Positions 1 through 14,417 of a stretch of DNA of 64,000 nucleotides are shown piece after piece. The stretch lies in contig JAJNNQ010000129.1 of the NCBI GenBank assembly GCA_027886175.1, positions 5,580,001 through 5,644,000 on the forward strand. Direction: 5' to 3'. The translations under genes were made by a program, and so were the position numbers. Source of the stretch: Phylloscopus collybita. Lineage: Eukaryota; Chordata; Aves; Passeriformes; Phylloscopidae. The notes below the pieces were generated by a model. It ran no database searches, was not told the origin of the DNA, and was given only the letters and a program-made list of their open reading frames with translations. The stretch's first letter is position 1. Each line of letters opens with the position of its first letter.

Positions 1-2368
<2,368 letters not shown>

Positions 2369-3007
2369 TAAACACAGCCACAATGGAGGGTGCAGAGCAC
2401 GAGAAATGCTGTTTAATTGAGTGTTGCAGTTCTGGACGGGGCGAGCGTTTTCACTCCAGGCCGCGGCGGATGGCGTTGGATGTCACGTTTGGCCTGTCAC
2501 GAAGCGCACAATGAGAGCAGGCCGGCCCGCAGAAAAAAAAACAAAAAACAGCCCCCCACCCCACCCCCCAGCACATGGTTCACGTTACTGCCTTTATGAA
2601 ACCAGTGTCAGGGGATTGGAGACATCAAAAATATTGCTGTTTCCAAGAAAAGAGCCGGGGTTCCTTTGTTTGGAGGCTGATTCATGCGCTCGCCAATTTG
2701 TCTCCCGTCACCCATTACTCTACAGCTCCTGCTCTTTCCACAAGGCTTGGAAGCGAGAAGGAGTTGTGTAATTGGAGCTGCTCAGCCCGGTTCAGACTCA
2801 GCCAGGGTGCTTCTGTGATCCTTGAACTGGCTGCACGTGCTTGGCAGAGCCTGGAGGATATATCCCCCAAGACAGACCCTTCTGCTCTCTTTTCTGGGGG
2901 ATGGCAGTTGAGGAGGAAGCGTGTGTTTTATTTAGTAAATGTGTTTCACGTGCCAGGAGTGTGGTGGCATAGAACAGCTCAAGAGAAAACACTTGCAGAC
3001 CAGTTAA

Positions 3008-3392
3008 GAGTCCCAGGATCCAGCATGGTTTGGCTTGTGAGGGACCTCAAGGACCCAAAGTTCCAACCCCTGGCATGGACAGGGACACCTTCCACCTGTC
3101 CAGCCTGGCCTTGGACACTTCCACAGCTGCTCTGGGCACCCTGTGCCAGGGCCTGCCCACCCTCCCAGGGAACAATTCCTTCCCAGTGTCCCATCCATCC
3201 CTGCCTTCTGGCATTCCTGGTGTCCTGTCCCTCCATCCCTTGTCCCCCAGTCCCCCTCCAGCTCTCCTGGAGCCCCTTCAGGCACTGGAAGAGGCTCTGA
3301 GGTCTCTCCAGGGCCTTCCCTTCTCCAGGCAGAACACTCCCAGCTCGCTCAGCCTTTCCTTGTGGGAGAGGTCCTCCATCCCTCTGTGCAAG
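3008..3392 (-). repeat. CR1 LINE 3' fragment, antisense
   Basis: On the minus strand this reads as a CR1 3' end. Its landmarks are the blocks GCCCAGAGCAGCTGTGG and CCAAGGCCAGGCTGG and a closing block like AACCATTCT, here decayed to AACCATGCTGG. It is 5'-truncated, as is usual for CR1, and has a small deletion in the middle relative to other copies in the window. Confidence 0.85.
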
Positions 3393-6246
3393 CGCAGATT
3401 TGTTGTTTTCCCTAAGAATTTAGCCTGTATATCTGACAAGAGTGAAAACAAAACAGAAGAATGGCTGGACTGGCCAAAATAAGGATGTATCCACTCTGGT
3501 GTGCTTTCTCCAGCAGGGACTTACAGTGAATATGTAAAAAAAAGAGCACAAGCACAGCCAAATACAGAGTGACCTTTTTTCTCTGGTGTTGTCTCCTTGT
3601 TACTGATGGGGTTCAGCTGGAAATTTTCTTGCATCTGAGATTCTGTTGCCATTGGTGTGTTCAACGAAAAATACCTGATAGTTAATAGGACCTACTGATA
3701 TTATCCTTACTGGTGTCAAGGAGGAAGTCACCCCTACTTCCCCACCTCTCTGCACATGTGGTCTCAAAGCCCCAGCACCAAGAACAACAAATACGAACAG
3801 ATGGAATTACCAAACAGCCTTGCTGTCTCCAGATGCAACTGAACCAAGTACAAAGCACATTATTTGGGGTGCATTGTTAACAAATAGGTAGAAAGTACCA
3901 GAACATCAGTGTTGACACATACCTTTCTCACTGAAATTTCCCTTGAACTGGGGGAGAGTTCTGTTTACATGAGCAAATTTTTTCCAAGAAGAACAAATTG
4001 TGTGTGTCTCTTCCTAGGAGACAGACTTCAGACAGCACAGGCAAGGGAGGCTGAATGTGAAATTTATTTACATGTGAAGTCCTGCAACCAAAACACATGA
4101 ATAAAAAGTTCCTTTATGCTTGTTTTAGCACATATGCAAGTGTTTTGCATCTGCATTTTTCTTCCTGTGCTTCCAACTGCCCTCCAGAACATTTCAGTGG
4201 GAGGCACAGGAGCACCTCGCCGTCCCTTTTAACTCCACTCCACTCCACTGGTCAATCTTTCCATTCTTTTCTTCTTCACCCTTGATTATTTAGGCTCATC
4301 TGAAGAAGAGGATGGTGACAACCAAGAAGTGAGCATTCAGAGAAAGCAGAACTGCAGGGTGAGGCAGCTGAGATCTTCCAGGGCAGCCATCATTCCCCAA
4401 AAGCCATCACTTTCTCCAGTTGTTTCTTCACCTGATGTATCCACAGTTAATGAAGGCTTATCTCACCCGCACTGCCACCTCAAATGGTAGCTTTTTAATG
4501 AACAGCCTTGAACAAGAGAGATCCAGAGAAAATAACTCTAGCTGGTAGCTGTCCTAACCTGCAGGAGGTCTGGAACTGGATGGTCTTCAGTCCATGCTAC
4601 AATTCTCCGATCCTGTGAGCTTCCTGCCCAGGGTCTCACATATCCAACATCTCCCCAGAGCAGGCAGTCCGGCCCTCAGAGGCCAGGAGGCAAAGGCTGG
4701 CCCTGGCTGTGGAAGCCCAGGCTGTCCTTGTCCCTTGTCTGAGCCGTGGCAGTCCCTGCCTGGAGTCAGTAAATCAGAGTGTGATGGTTTCCAGCCTGTG
4801 GGCGTTTCACACTGCACCGGCAGAACACAGACCGGGCCTTGTTGCCGTGACCACACAGCAGGGTGGGTTTGATAAAGCAGGTTTTCTGATGCCACCAGTG
4901 CCTGGTGTGATCAGCAGCCTCCAGGAGGGAAGGCTTTTTCCATCAGCTGAGGATCCCAGCTGCTGTGGGCAGAACCCCGTCCCTGCCTGCAGAGGTGATG
5001 TTACGTAAGGAAGAGCCCACGAGAAGGAAGCGTGTGCTGAATTCCCCGTGTGGTGTGCATGAATATTAAACACTTCCTGGGATTGGCTGCCTCCAACACC
5101 CCATCCATATTTATGCCGGGTCGGGGGGACAGTGGGAATTCTCCAGCATAAATTATTTCTGGGATACCGCAGTCTTTGCATCTCTCTGCATTCCAGGAGG
5201 ACTAAAGATAGATGACACATAAAAGGGGAAAGTGGTTCCTTTCTTTTGCTCCAGGATTGGGTGGTTATGTAATTTAAAGGGAAGAGCTGCCTTACAGGTT
5301 TTGAGCATTGTATAATTCCTGAGTATCCTCTTTAGTTTTGAAATAGAGGTTCCTTCCTTCCTGAAATCAGAATTTTTAGGAAGATGAAAGAGTTAAAGAA
5401 GTACGTAAGTTTTTGCCTCGTTACCCAGTTGTGTTGTAATCCTCTGCCAGCCCTGCCTGCCTTTTAGAAAAATAATCAGAAACTGTTGGCAAGGCTAATG
5501 AAATGCTGGGTTTCTGAATGTAAAAAAGTTAGTGCCATTCTTTCCATGACTCCTCCCTAATGTGCCTTGTCAGACAGTAGATTTTATTCCAGGGAGAACA
5601 TGGGACCTTAGGAACCACAGGAATTTAGAGGATAACTGGGGAAGCTCGCTGGCCCTCCTTCCAAACAGCAGCATGGCATTTTGAAAGTGAACCTCCGTCT
5701 CTCTTGCTTTCTAGGTGCAGTAAAGTTGATCACTGCTCTTTTTTAAACTTTTGGGTAGGGTTTGTTACCTTGGCTTCTCTTTTGGCACCGTGTGGTGCCT
5801 CCCAGGGAGCAGGGATGCAGTTCCAGCCTGTCCGGAGGTGTCCAGCTTCTCTGCTGCCCTCCATGCTGACCCAGCAGCATTTCCTTCTTCCAGGGCTGGT
5901 CTGATATGGCAAAAGCCCTTTCCCTTCCCCTCGTGCTACCCAGGACCAGAATGGGGTTCAGATGGCAAAACACATCTCCCCAGGAAGCTTACAAATTCCT
6001 GAGGGTCAGGAAACAACTGCATCTTGGCTTTGATTGGGATCCTTTATTGCTCCAGGTTTTTGGCAGCAACGTGAGAAAAATACTCGATGCTGTTCCCCTA
6101 AAATGAGGAGAACATTCCTGTGGGAGATGTGTGCCTATGACATCCACGGACAGTTTTCTGCTGGAGACCAGGTTGTAACCCTTGGACGAGCCCTGAGCAC
6201 TCCAGCAATTGTAGAAAACATCTGCCTTTGAAGCTGGCCCCACTTT

Positions 6247-6313
6247 AGAGCAGGAGGTTGGACTAAAGATCTCCAGAGATTCTTCCCTCCCTCTCAAAGT
6301 TCTGTGGCTCTGA
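6247..6313 (+). repeat. CR1 LINE tail, short
   Basis: About 65 bases with the CR1 closing pattern: AGGAGGTTGGACTAAAGATC, then a TTCC-rich block and TTCTGTGGCTCTG. Only the last few dozen bases of the element survive. Confidence 0.6.
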
Positions 6314-8756
6314 GGCAGACAATGTTCTGGTGAGGATTTACTGAACACAGTAATAAATGAACTGGGAAGTGAATCTAAGCATGCCCCTTGGCAAAGACAG
6401 GAAATCCTTCAGGCTCTCCTCTGCATTTGCTGCCCAGCAAGTTTTAATGTTAGCACAGCTGAACCAGTAAAAATCTTCCATCTTCTCTATAGATGTTTTG
6501 TGGGTGCATCTGTGGAGCTTGCAGATTGAACTGCAGGTTGTGTCTGCTTACTTTTATGCCTTTATGGAAGTAGATCTCCCTCTCCTGAGGGTCAGGGGGT
6601 TTATGGGCTCTGCAGAGAGTCTGTGAGCCCCAGATGTGCTACAAAATGGCCCTCAGACATGATTTTCTCTCCTAGAATATTGTTCTTTGGGCAAATCCAG
6701 TTGCCTTTTGCTTTCCTGGGGATAGTAGGAGCTATAGCTGCTTCTCCCTATCTTTGCCAAGTCTCCTCTGGCAGGTGAAGAGCAGGTGGGTTCTTCTTGG
6801 CATGCCCCATTAATATAGCCCCAAGAGCACTGTGCTCTGTCCCCATCCTGGCACCTTGAGATCCATTTAACCTGCCAGTTCCTCCATTTCCACAGTTCCT
6901 TTTCTAACCTGTCATGCTCCCAGAAAGTGATAGAAACCATGCTGACCATTTCCCAAATGGATCCTCTCTGCTAAGGGAACTTCAGGCCCAGGGATCATAT
7001 CTCATCTCTAAAATTATTTTTTCTGTTTAGGGTCTCTGAGCCCTGACCTTGGCACAGATTCACCACAGCAAAGTAGATTTTGCATTTTGCCAGGAAGAAT
7101 ATTTTGGTGGGCAGATGATGAGCCACTGTGAGCTTTCTCCAAGAACATAAGTCTTGTTTCATTGTTGTAGTCATAATTTCCTATGTTTTATTTTATTGTA
7201 ATTTCTCTCTCACCCCTTCCCTGAGACTGATGGTAAGGGGGACGTGGCCACCACAGAAGCTGACTTTACACCCTTAGTACCACCTGAGAACTTGCCAGGG
7301 CAGCAGGAGATCCCTGTGGGAGGACTTGGCACCACAGACAGTGCACGTTGTCACTGCCTGTGACACCCACAGGCCTTTTCATCCCCCTCTGACAGTGACA
7401 GCAGCTGGACCAGGACACCACAGCTCTGCACTAAATGTGTTACTCAAAGCTCAGAGCCACCTTCCTGACACCAGATGTCCTTTCCTTGGGCTGCAGGCCA
7501 GTGTGCTGGGGAAGTGGCCCTGGGCTCTGTTCTCTCTGCTCTTCTCCAGGGCATCTTTTATTAGCCCCCTCCTTTTTCTGGAAGATAATACTCCCAACAG
7601 GCTTAACCCTGCATGAATTCTCATTGTCAGCAGTCTCTCCTTCCCTTTTTCTACCCAGCCTGGATGATTCCTCCAGCTGGGAATTGATGATGAGTGTTGA
7701 GACAGTCCCAAAACGTTCAGAAGCTGATGGCTCCCGCCTCCTGCTCACAGTCCAGAAACCTTTCCCCTCATTCCCAGGTTCTACATCAAGATTCAGTTTT
7801 CCATCACTTAGGACGCTGTCCCAGGGGTGCTCCATTCACACAGGAAGTGGGTTTTGGTCTCCTTGGTCTTCTGTCCCTGACTGTGTCTGCAGAGAGACAT
7901 CAGAATGCCTGGTTTCTGCCCCAGAAAGGGGAAGAAAGGTCTGGGTGGCATTTCTGATGCCCACAGAGATACGTCCTGTGGTAGCTCTGAAACCTCCTCC
8001 TGCCCTTTTTTGCTACATTTCCACAATTTTCAAGAGCAAGGGTTGGCTGAGCTGGCCCAGCCAATAAAGAGACTCGGAGAAGGGTTCCTCCCACAGGAAT
8101 TTAAAGCTGTGGGTTTCCCACTGCAGATTTGGTACTGCTGCACCTCTGAAGTGATCACCCCAGGACAGGGAGCTGGCTAGGGGAAGACATTTTGGTTGCC
8201 TTTGGAAAGCTGGAATGTGTCATCTTCCCAGAGGGGATTTCTGACTTGAGGAGCTGGAGGTTTCTTCACTGGCAGAGGCGGAGATAAGGAGTTTATCAGG
8301 CTTGATGCCCAGCAGCCAGAATGGGCAGGAAGTGTTCAGTTGCCCTTTTTTGGTGGATTCCTTGGTTAGAAAACACTCATTTGCTGAAACTAAAATCTTC
8401 CAAGAATGCTCTAGTTCAAACAAAAGTCTAACCAGGAGAGGCTTTCTGCTTCCAAAGGAGGGAGTTGCTGGGTAAGGGAGGGAGAGGGAATCACTTAATT
8501 GAGCAGCCAGCTCAGCTGGAACGTGGAATAGCCCACATCGTGTCCTTGCTCCATCCTGCTCCTGGAGTGGGAGTGATCTGTTGGATCCTCATCCTGCCTT
8601 GGCACAGGGAAGTCCCTGAGCCCAAAAATCCCCTAATCCAGGCAAATTCTCTGGCTGCAGGTTGTTAGGCTGTGTGTGTTAGGTGACAAGCCAAGACACC
8701 AGCAGGGGCAGGAGTCACCTGCTGCAGAGAACCTGCAGCCAGCCCCAGATTTAACA

Positions 8757-8797
8757 AGGTCATCCTCAGCCACCTGCAGAGGATTGTGCCCTCCCTG
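8757..8797 (+). repeat. Intronic copy of 41 bases of the next RNLS exon
   Basis: These 41 bases match exon bases 9351-9391 (from AGGTCATCCTCAGCCACCTG to CTCCCTG) with one mismatch, G for C in GGATTGTGCC versus GGATTCTGCC. Sequence on either side does not match the exon. It lies 594 bases upstream of the real copy, in the same orientation, and lacks splice sites at its ends. Confidence 0.8.
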
Positions 8798-8874
8798 GCC
8801 CTTTCCAAGTCTGATGGGACCAATGTCAGCACGTGAGCTGTGATTTCATGTTCAAAAGGTGAGAACATGCTTTG

Positions 8875-9036
8875 GTGATGGGACAAAGGACAATGGTTTT
8901 AAACTGAGGGAGGGCTGATTTAGATGAGATCAAAAGCCCAATTTTTTTTACAATGAGGCTGGTGAGGCCCTGGCACAGGGTGCCCCGAGAAGCTGTGGCT
9001 GCCCCTGGATCCCTGAAAGCGTCCAAGGCCAGGTTG
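8875..9036 (+). repeat. CR1 LINE fragment, sense
   Basis: Contains the sense CR1 blocks GACAATGGTTTTAAACTGAG, CCCTGGCACAGGGTGCCC and GTCCAAGGCCAGGTTG. It lacks the last roughly 120 bases and the terminal octamer repeat. It ends about 225 bases before the RNLS exon acceptor. Confidence 0.85.
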
Positions 9037-9260
9037 TTGCAGAGATTGTCCTCCTTGAATTGTGTTCTTGTTGCAGACAACTTGTGTTGTTACTCCTTAT
9101 GCTTTTTTCCCATCTGGAAGAATAGGGTGGCACCACAGTTACTTATTTTGTTTTTCTTACTGACTCCTAGGTCAGAGGCATGATCATCAGCACTTGGGAA
9201 AGGCAGATATGAATGAGCAATCCTTCAAAAGCACCTCTCCTCTTTCTTCCTCTCTTTCAG

Positions 9261-9436
9261 AGTCTCCTGAGGTTGGGCCCTCAGTGGTGGTGCACACGAC
9301 GGTGACCTTTGGAAGTGAGCACCTGGAGTCAGACCCTGCCGAGGTGCAGCAGGTCATCCTCAGCCACCTGCAGAGGATTCTGCCCTCCCTGCCTCAACCC
9401 AGCAGCATCAAGTGCCAGAGATGGAGATACTCCCAG
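9261..9436 (+). CDS. RNLS: Renalase, penultimate coding exon
   Basis: This internal exon of 176 bases completes a Glu codon begun in the previous exon and then reads 58 codons, ending exactly on CAG before the donor GTACTC at 9437. The product contains GPSVVVHTTVTFG, a central segment rich in E/Q/L that corresponds to the helix around human residues 255-275, then LPSLPQP and KCQRWRYSQ. It matches human renalase about residues 234-292 without gaps; the W-R-(H/Y)-S-Q end is characteristic. The acceptor has a clean pyrimidine tract (TCTTTCTTCCTCTCTTTCAG). An open frame can be read upstream to a Met at 9194 and on past the donor, but those parts have no renalase similarity and are intronic. Confidence 0.97.
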
Positions 9437-9558
9437 GTACTCCCTGGTGGGACTAGCCAGCTGGGAGCACCTGCTGGGGCTGCATTTGCCATCCTCAGGC
9501 AGCAAGAGGAAAGGGGATGGTTGCTCAGTGTCCATGACATATTCTTCCATGTAGCCAT

Positions 9559-10003
9559 TGGTGCCTTGGGAAGGCTGACCTCAAACAGAGACTGGACAGA
9601 GCCAGAGAATAAAGTAGGGATTTGTTGAAAGGCCTTTAGGGTACTCCTTGGGCAGGACAAGAGCCTGAGCAGGGTTACACCTGAGATAGACTTAAAATGG
9701 TCACAAAATGGCCAGCTGGTCATGAGCTCTCACACTTTTCAAAGTTTTGGTCCATTTGCACATTGGGGTTTAATTGTCCAATTACATCTTCAAGTTATGA
9801 GGTCCCGTCCTACTTGTTCCTCCCTCCAGCCACCCTTGTTTGTGCTTTTGGGCTGAAAGCTGTCCTTGGTGTCCATCAGGAACAGGATTTGTTTTGTGTC
9901 CCTGCTCTGTGCAGAGCTGAGTGACCTTGAATGTGAGGCTCAGAGCTGTACCCCTGGGCAGCACAGAACCTGAAATACATGAAAGCTGAAACTTAAGGCA
10001 TTA
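9559..10003 (-). mobile_element. Solo LTR, 4-bp target duplication CCAT (class I ERV-like)
   Basis: Begins TGGTGCCTTGG and ends TTAAGGCATTA, an imperfect terminal inverted repeat. It is flanked by CCAT at 9555-9558 and 10004-10007. The same family occurs at 52595-53106, with matching blocks such as TTTGCACATTGGGGTTTAAT and AGCCACCCTTGTTTGTGC. A 4-bp duplication is typical of class I (gammaretrovirus-like) elements. The minus strand is taken as sense because the sister copy has AATAAA near its minus-strand 3' end. No internal viral sequence is attached. Confidence 0.75.
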
Positions 10004-11510
10004 CCATGAGCAGCATCCAGGGCTGGCCAGCAAAAGCCAGGTGATTTTTAGCCTTTTTTTTTTTCACATTTTGGGCCTGGCTCAGTGGTGAGTTATGCAG
10101 CTCTGTTGCTAAGTAAGGGTAGGAGCAGTGTACAGGAAGGAAGTAAATCCCACGTATTCGGTGGGATTTTCACTGGTATTTGAAAATCATGACTCAATGC
10201 ATCTCTCTGCATCTGAAAGTATGTGGTATTATTAGCAAAATTCCCACCCTGCCACAGGAGAGCAGAAGTGCAGACACACTAATTGTTATTATTTGATTTG
10301 GCCCAGCTCAGTTTAACAGAATGTTATGTGAAAAGTATTTTAAAATAAACTACCTAAGGGTAATAATAGCAAAATGTGTATATTTTGCTGTCTTCTTTTA
10401 AAAAATCCAAGGAAATTGTTGGCGATTTCCTGAAGTATTGGAGTGTATATCCATGTTTACCTAAACCTCTCCAGTTAAATTATATTGGTGAATTTGAACG
10501 TGGAGGTTGATGCAAAATATTTACTTTTAAAGCAGTCCCCTAAAATTTTTTCCTTTTTTGAAGTTGCTGTGGATGGCTGTCGTGGAGTCTGCTCATACCC
10601 CTTGATCTGCATCCAATTTGGGAACCTGGTCTCATTAGCACAAAGTTTATTTTTCTGCGAGCAAAGTATTGGGGGATTGCAAAAGCAACCTTAGCCACGG
10701 GTATTAGTATTTATATAAAACCTATCAAAATCGTGGGGTATCCTCTAAGTTCCTCTTTGTCAGTTCAGGGGGGTGTTTTGGGAAAAACAGGTGTCACTGT
10801 TAAGGTTCCCTGGTTGTGACATCTGGTCTTTTCTGCTGGGAGCTGCTGGTGCTCACGAGAGCTGTGGGTGGGAGGGGGCAGAGGAGTTGGATCCAGCTCT
10901 GGAAAAGGGTTCCCAAAGCCCATCCAGCTCCTGCTTCTCTTGCTGCTGCCAGCCAGGGCTCTGACTCCAGTGGCTGCTGGTGCCACAAGAGGAATTATCA
11001 CCAGCCTGTAATTTGGTGGATGAATGTCAATATGTCTTAGGTTGCAGATAAGTCCGTGTAGGTCAAACCCGTTATCTCAGTAAAGAGATCTCTAATGCCA
11101 CCCTATAAAATAATCACTGCTTAAATGAAATATCTGGGGCAGAGCTCCCTCTTTCTCCTAAAGCTCTTTTTACTTTCAATTATAATAAGCTGTTGCCACA
11201 GAGGCCAAGGGAACTGATAAGATGGGTGCATCTTTCCCCTGCCTCTTTTAGATGGGATTTATCCTACTTGTTAATTAAATCCGGCTGTAACATCCTTCAC
11301 ATGGCCAAGCACAATCCTGGGATTAAAATGCAGACATTACAATTATCCGTGGCAGATGAGGGATTAGGACTTCCAGAATTCTACTGACACTGCTTAGCAG
11401 CACAGCTGCAATTCTGGATCCCCTTGCTCTAATTGTGGGGAAGGCACCATTAGCATTCAGAGCCAACAGCTTCCCCACCCACCCTGTGTCTGTGGCAGAG
11501 TCACTTTGTG

Positions 11511-11570
11511 TGGAATTTCTGAGGCTGGAAAACACCTCCAAGGTCATCAAGTCCAACCTTTGACCAAATA
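11511..11570 (-). repeat. CR1-like tail fragment
   Basis: Read on the plus strand it resembles the reverse of a CR1 3' end: GAGGCTGGAAAACACCTCCA followed by AGGTCATCAAGTCCAACC. It is very short, so the family assignment is tentative. Confidence 0.5.
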
Positions 11571-12124
11571 CCAGGAGGGGTAGGAACTGTTTGGTACAGC
11601 CAGCAGCAAATAAGCAACTGGGTGGCTAAGAAGAAAGGACACTCAGAGAAGCCTTTTTCTGCCAAGTCTTTTCTGCATTGTGTGTCCTCAGCTTGATCTG
11701 TAAGGAAAAATTCAGGGATAAATTAAGTACCGACTTAAAACTGGTCTGAGGGAGAATCCCTGGATTTGCCATACCTGGATAGACTCCTCTGTTAAGCTGA
11801 ATAAAGAGTGAGGGGTTACAACTGGTCATTTCAGCTAATTTCCTCCTTTGAAGAGATGCTAACACCCAGTAGCAGAAAATGCAGCCAGCAGCGTGAATGT
11901 GGGTGCTTTGCAGCTCATCCACACTTGGCAGTGGCAGAGAATGGCTGGCTGGCAGTGGCCAGCTGAGGGTACATTTCAATCAGTGGAAAAATCCCCTGGA
12001 TTTAGCGAGATTCCTTGGAAGCTGACAGTCCCAGGAGGGGATACAGTAATGGTTTACTGGGTGGAAATCCAAGAGATCATCAAAAGAAGATAAAATGGAT
12101 ACTCTCTGTATCATGCCTGAGCAA

Positions 12125-12342
12125 GTTGGACAGCAGCAGGAATTTCTGCATGGAAAGGGTGCTCAGGCCTTGGCAGGGGCTGCCCAGGGAGCTTTGGAGT
12201 GCCCATGGCTGGAGGTGTCCAAGGAAGGGCTGGAGGTGGCACTGAGTGCTCTGGGCTGGGGACAAGGTGGGCATGGGGCACAGCTGGGACTCCATGGGCT
12301 GGGAGGAATTTTCCAGCCTCAGAGATCCTGGGATTCTGTGAT
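12125..12342 (+). repeat. CR1 LINE 3' end, sense (subtype A)
   Basis: Sense CR1 tail of a subtype seen again on the minus strand at 14215, 19464, 19869 and 40389. Landmarks are AATTTCTGCATGGAAAGGGT, TGCCCATGGCTGGAGGTGTC and CTGGGGACAAGGTGGGCATG, closing with GGGATTCTGTGATCCC. Confidence 0.85.
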
Positions 12343-12623
12343 CCCCAGAGACAGGAGGTTCCCTTTCCTGTGTTGAACCCATCTGGGATTTCTCAAGCTC
12401 CACTTTGCTGATGTGAGATCACCCTCACACCTTTTTAGATCTCTTCACCAGGGTCAGACAAGTCCTTTCTGGCTGAGATGGGCTGAGAATAAACCAGAAG
12501 GGTCTGTAAAGTTTCCAAATTTCCACACACAGTAAAGTTTTACTCTTAATTTTCAACTCCCAGAAGTAAGTATTTTGCTACGGTACTTTGATGGTTAATG
12601 TTTGGGTCTACCTTTGGAGTGGG

Positions 12624-12750
12624 AGGCCAGGCTGGACAGGGCTTGGAGCAGCCTAGGACAGTGGAAGGTGTCCCTGCCCATGGCAGGGGGTGGAAAGGGA
12701 TGAGCTTTCAGGTCCCTTCCAACCCAAACCATTCTGTGGTTCTGTGATGT
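12624..12750 (+). repeat. CR1 LINE 3' end, sense (subtype B)
   Basis: Ends in the standard CR1 close, TTCCAACCCAAACCATTCTG then TGGTTCTGTGATG. It is 5'-truncated just upstream of the GGCTTGGAGCAGCCT block. It lies 90 bases before the acceptor of the last RNLS exon. Confidence 0.9.
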
Positions 12751-12797
12751 GCTTCTCAGGAATACAGATCCTTCTGGTGTGAAATTCAGGTAAATAA

Positions 12798-13037
<240 letters not shown>

Positions 13038-13165
13038 ATTTTGCTGTGATGGATTGAATTTGAGTTTAACATCAGCATCATCTTGAAAAAAAAAAAAAAC
13101 AAAACAAACAAGTAAAGGAAGATGTATCAGTGCGCTGGAATAATTATTGGGATGGAATTAAATTG
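13038..13165 (+). other. RNLS: RNLS 3' untranslated region (start; end uncertain)
   Basis: Sequence after the RNLS stop has no further renalase similarity. It contains an A-rich run (A14 then CAAAACAAACAA at 13087-13111) and ATTAAA at 13157-13162, the first plausible poly(A) signal downstream of the stop. Further AATAAA-type hexamers occur at 15.1 kb, so the transcript could end later. The end given here is only a guess. Confidence 0.4.
13157..13162 (+). terminator. RNLS: Candidate poly(A) signal ATTAAA of RNLS
   Basis: First canonical-variant hexamer after the stop, followed by a T-rich stretch (GAATTTTCC). Assignment rests on position only. Confidence 0.35.
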
Positions 13166-13380
13166 AATTTTCCAGTATCTGTGCAGAGAGTGGTTACTTT
13201 GATTGAAGTAAGACTTTCCCTGGTTCTAGGCAGAGGCACCAAGCTCCAGCACTCTTGCCAGGTCTCCTGATACTTTTGCAGCCCATGAAAATTATGTCAA
13301 GGAGAAGAGCCTGTCTTGAAGCAGCACAAAAATCCGTGAAGCTGCAGAGTTTGTTCCCTGGAAACTCCTTATTTACTCCT

Positions 13381-13605
13381 TGTCCTAGTGACAGGACAAG
13401 GGGGAATGTCTTCCCACTGTCAGGGGTCAGGGATAGATGGGATACTGGGAAGGAGTTGTTCCCTGGGAGGCCCTGGCACAGGGTGCCCAGAGCAGCTGTG
13501 GCTGCCCCTGGATCCCTGAAGTGTCCCAAGGCCAGGCTGGATGAGGCTTGGAGCAGCCTGGGACAGTGGAAAGTGTCCCTGTCTGTGGCACTGGATGAGC
13601 CCAGA
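13381..13605 (+). repeat. CR1 LINE 3' part, sense
   Basis: Sense CR1 from CTAGTGACAGGACAAGGGGG through CCCTGGCACAGGGTGCCCAG to a degenerate close at GTGGCACTGGATGAGCCC. The terminal AACCATTCTG block is missing. Confidence 0.9.
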
Positions 13606-14010
13606 AATTACCAAGAAATAATTTATTTATTCTAAATTGGATTTTAACTTGCCCTTCCTCTTCAGTCATGGATCACAAGTCTAGTACCTCTCTACCACAG
13701 CACTAAAAATAACAAAATTTAGCAGACAGAATTTAAACCATTAGAGGAGTACAATCCAGCCTCTGTTTTTCTTATTTTACCCCTGCATTTCACCCAAATC
13801 CTGTGACATCCTGTGTCACAGCCCCTGGCCACTGTGATTTACTGCTGCCTTTGGCCATTTCTAGCGGAGTATTTTAACTGACACTAAGAATTTAAGACTT
13901 GCTCATTTTAAAAGTAGGCAGACAACTGGATGGGAGGCATCTTTGGCTGAACACTGTTGTTCCTCTCACGTGGTTGTTCTCTGAAGTGCTGTGATGCTCT
14001 TTCAGGGGCT
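13606..14010. other. Unique sequence, nothing recognised
   Basis: AT-rich intergenic sequence without a CR1, LTR or coding signature. It includes AATAATTTATTTATTC at about 13617. Confidence 0.6.
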
Positions 14011-14117
14011 TTGTATCAGCAGCAGCCTCTGATTCCAGGAGTGGCAGACCAGTGGAGATGTCTCTGCCTCTGTCCTTTGAGCAATCTCTCAGCTTTGCTC
14101 ACCCTGATCCCTCAAAG
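14011..14117 (+). repeat. Arm 1 of a 107-bp inverted repeat pair
   Basis: Reverse-complement match to 15328-15434 over 107 bases without gaps and with 2 mismatches. It starts TTGTATCAGCAGCAGCCTCT and ends ATCCCTCAAAG. It is not CR1. The family is unrecognised. Confidence 0.85.
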
Positions 14118-14214
14118 TTCCCGACTCACAAATTCAGAGATTTTTTTTTGAGTCATGAGATGTTCAATTTGGAGCATTTTTGAATCCCAGCAAGTCTCAA
14201 ATTGCTCCTTCCTC

Positions 14215-14417
14215 ATATCCCAGGATCCCTGAAGCTGGAAAATCCCTCCCAGCCCATGGAGTCCCAGCTGTGCCCCATGCCCACCTTGTCCCCAGCCCAG
14301 AGCACTCAGTGCCACCTCCAGCCCTTCCTTGGACACCTCCAGCCATGGGCACTCCAAGGCTCCCTGGGCAGTCCCTGCCAAGGCCTGAGCACCCTTTCCA
14401 TGCAGAAATTCCTGCTG
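14215..14417 (-). repeat. CR1 LINE 3' end, antisense (subtype A)
   Basis: Reverse complement of the element at 12125-12342, from a degraded GGATCCCTGAAGCTGGAAAA tail to CATGCAGAAATTCCTGCTG. Confidence 0.85.

Noticed and set aside
9194..9628. 144-codon frame from a Met upstream of the RNLS exon
   Set aside because: Only 9261-9436 is homologous to renalase and bounded by splice sites. The extensions on both sides are intron sequence.
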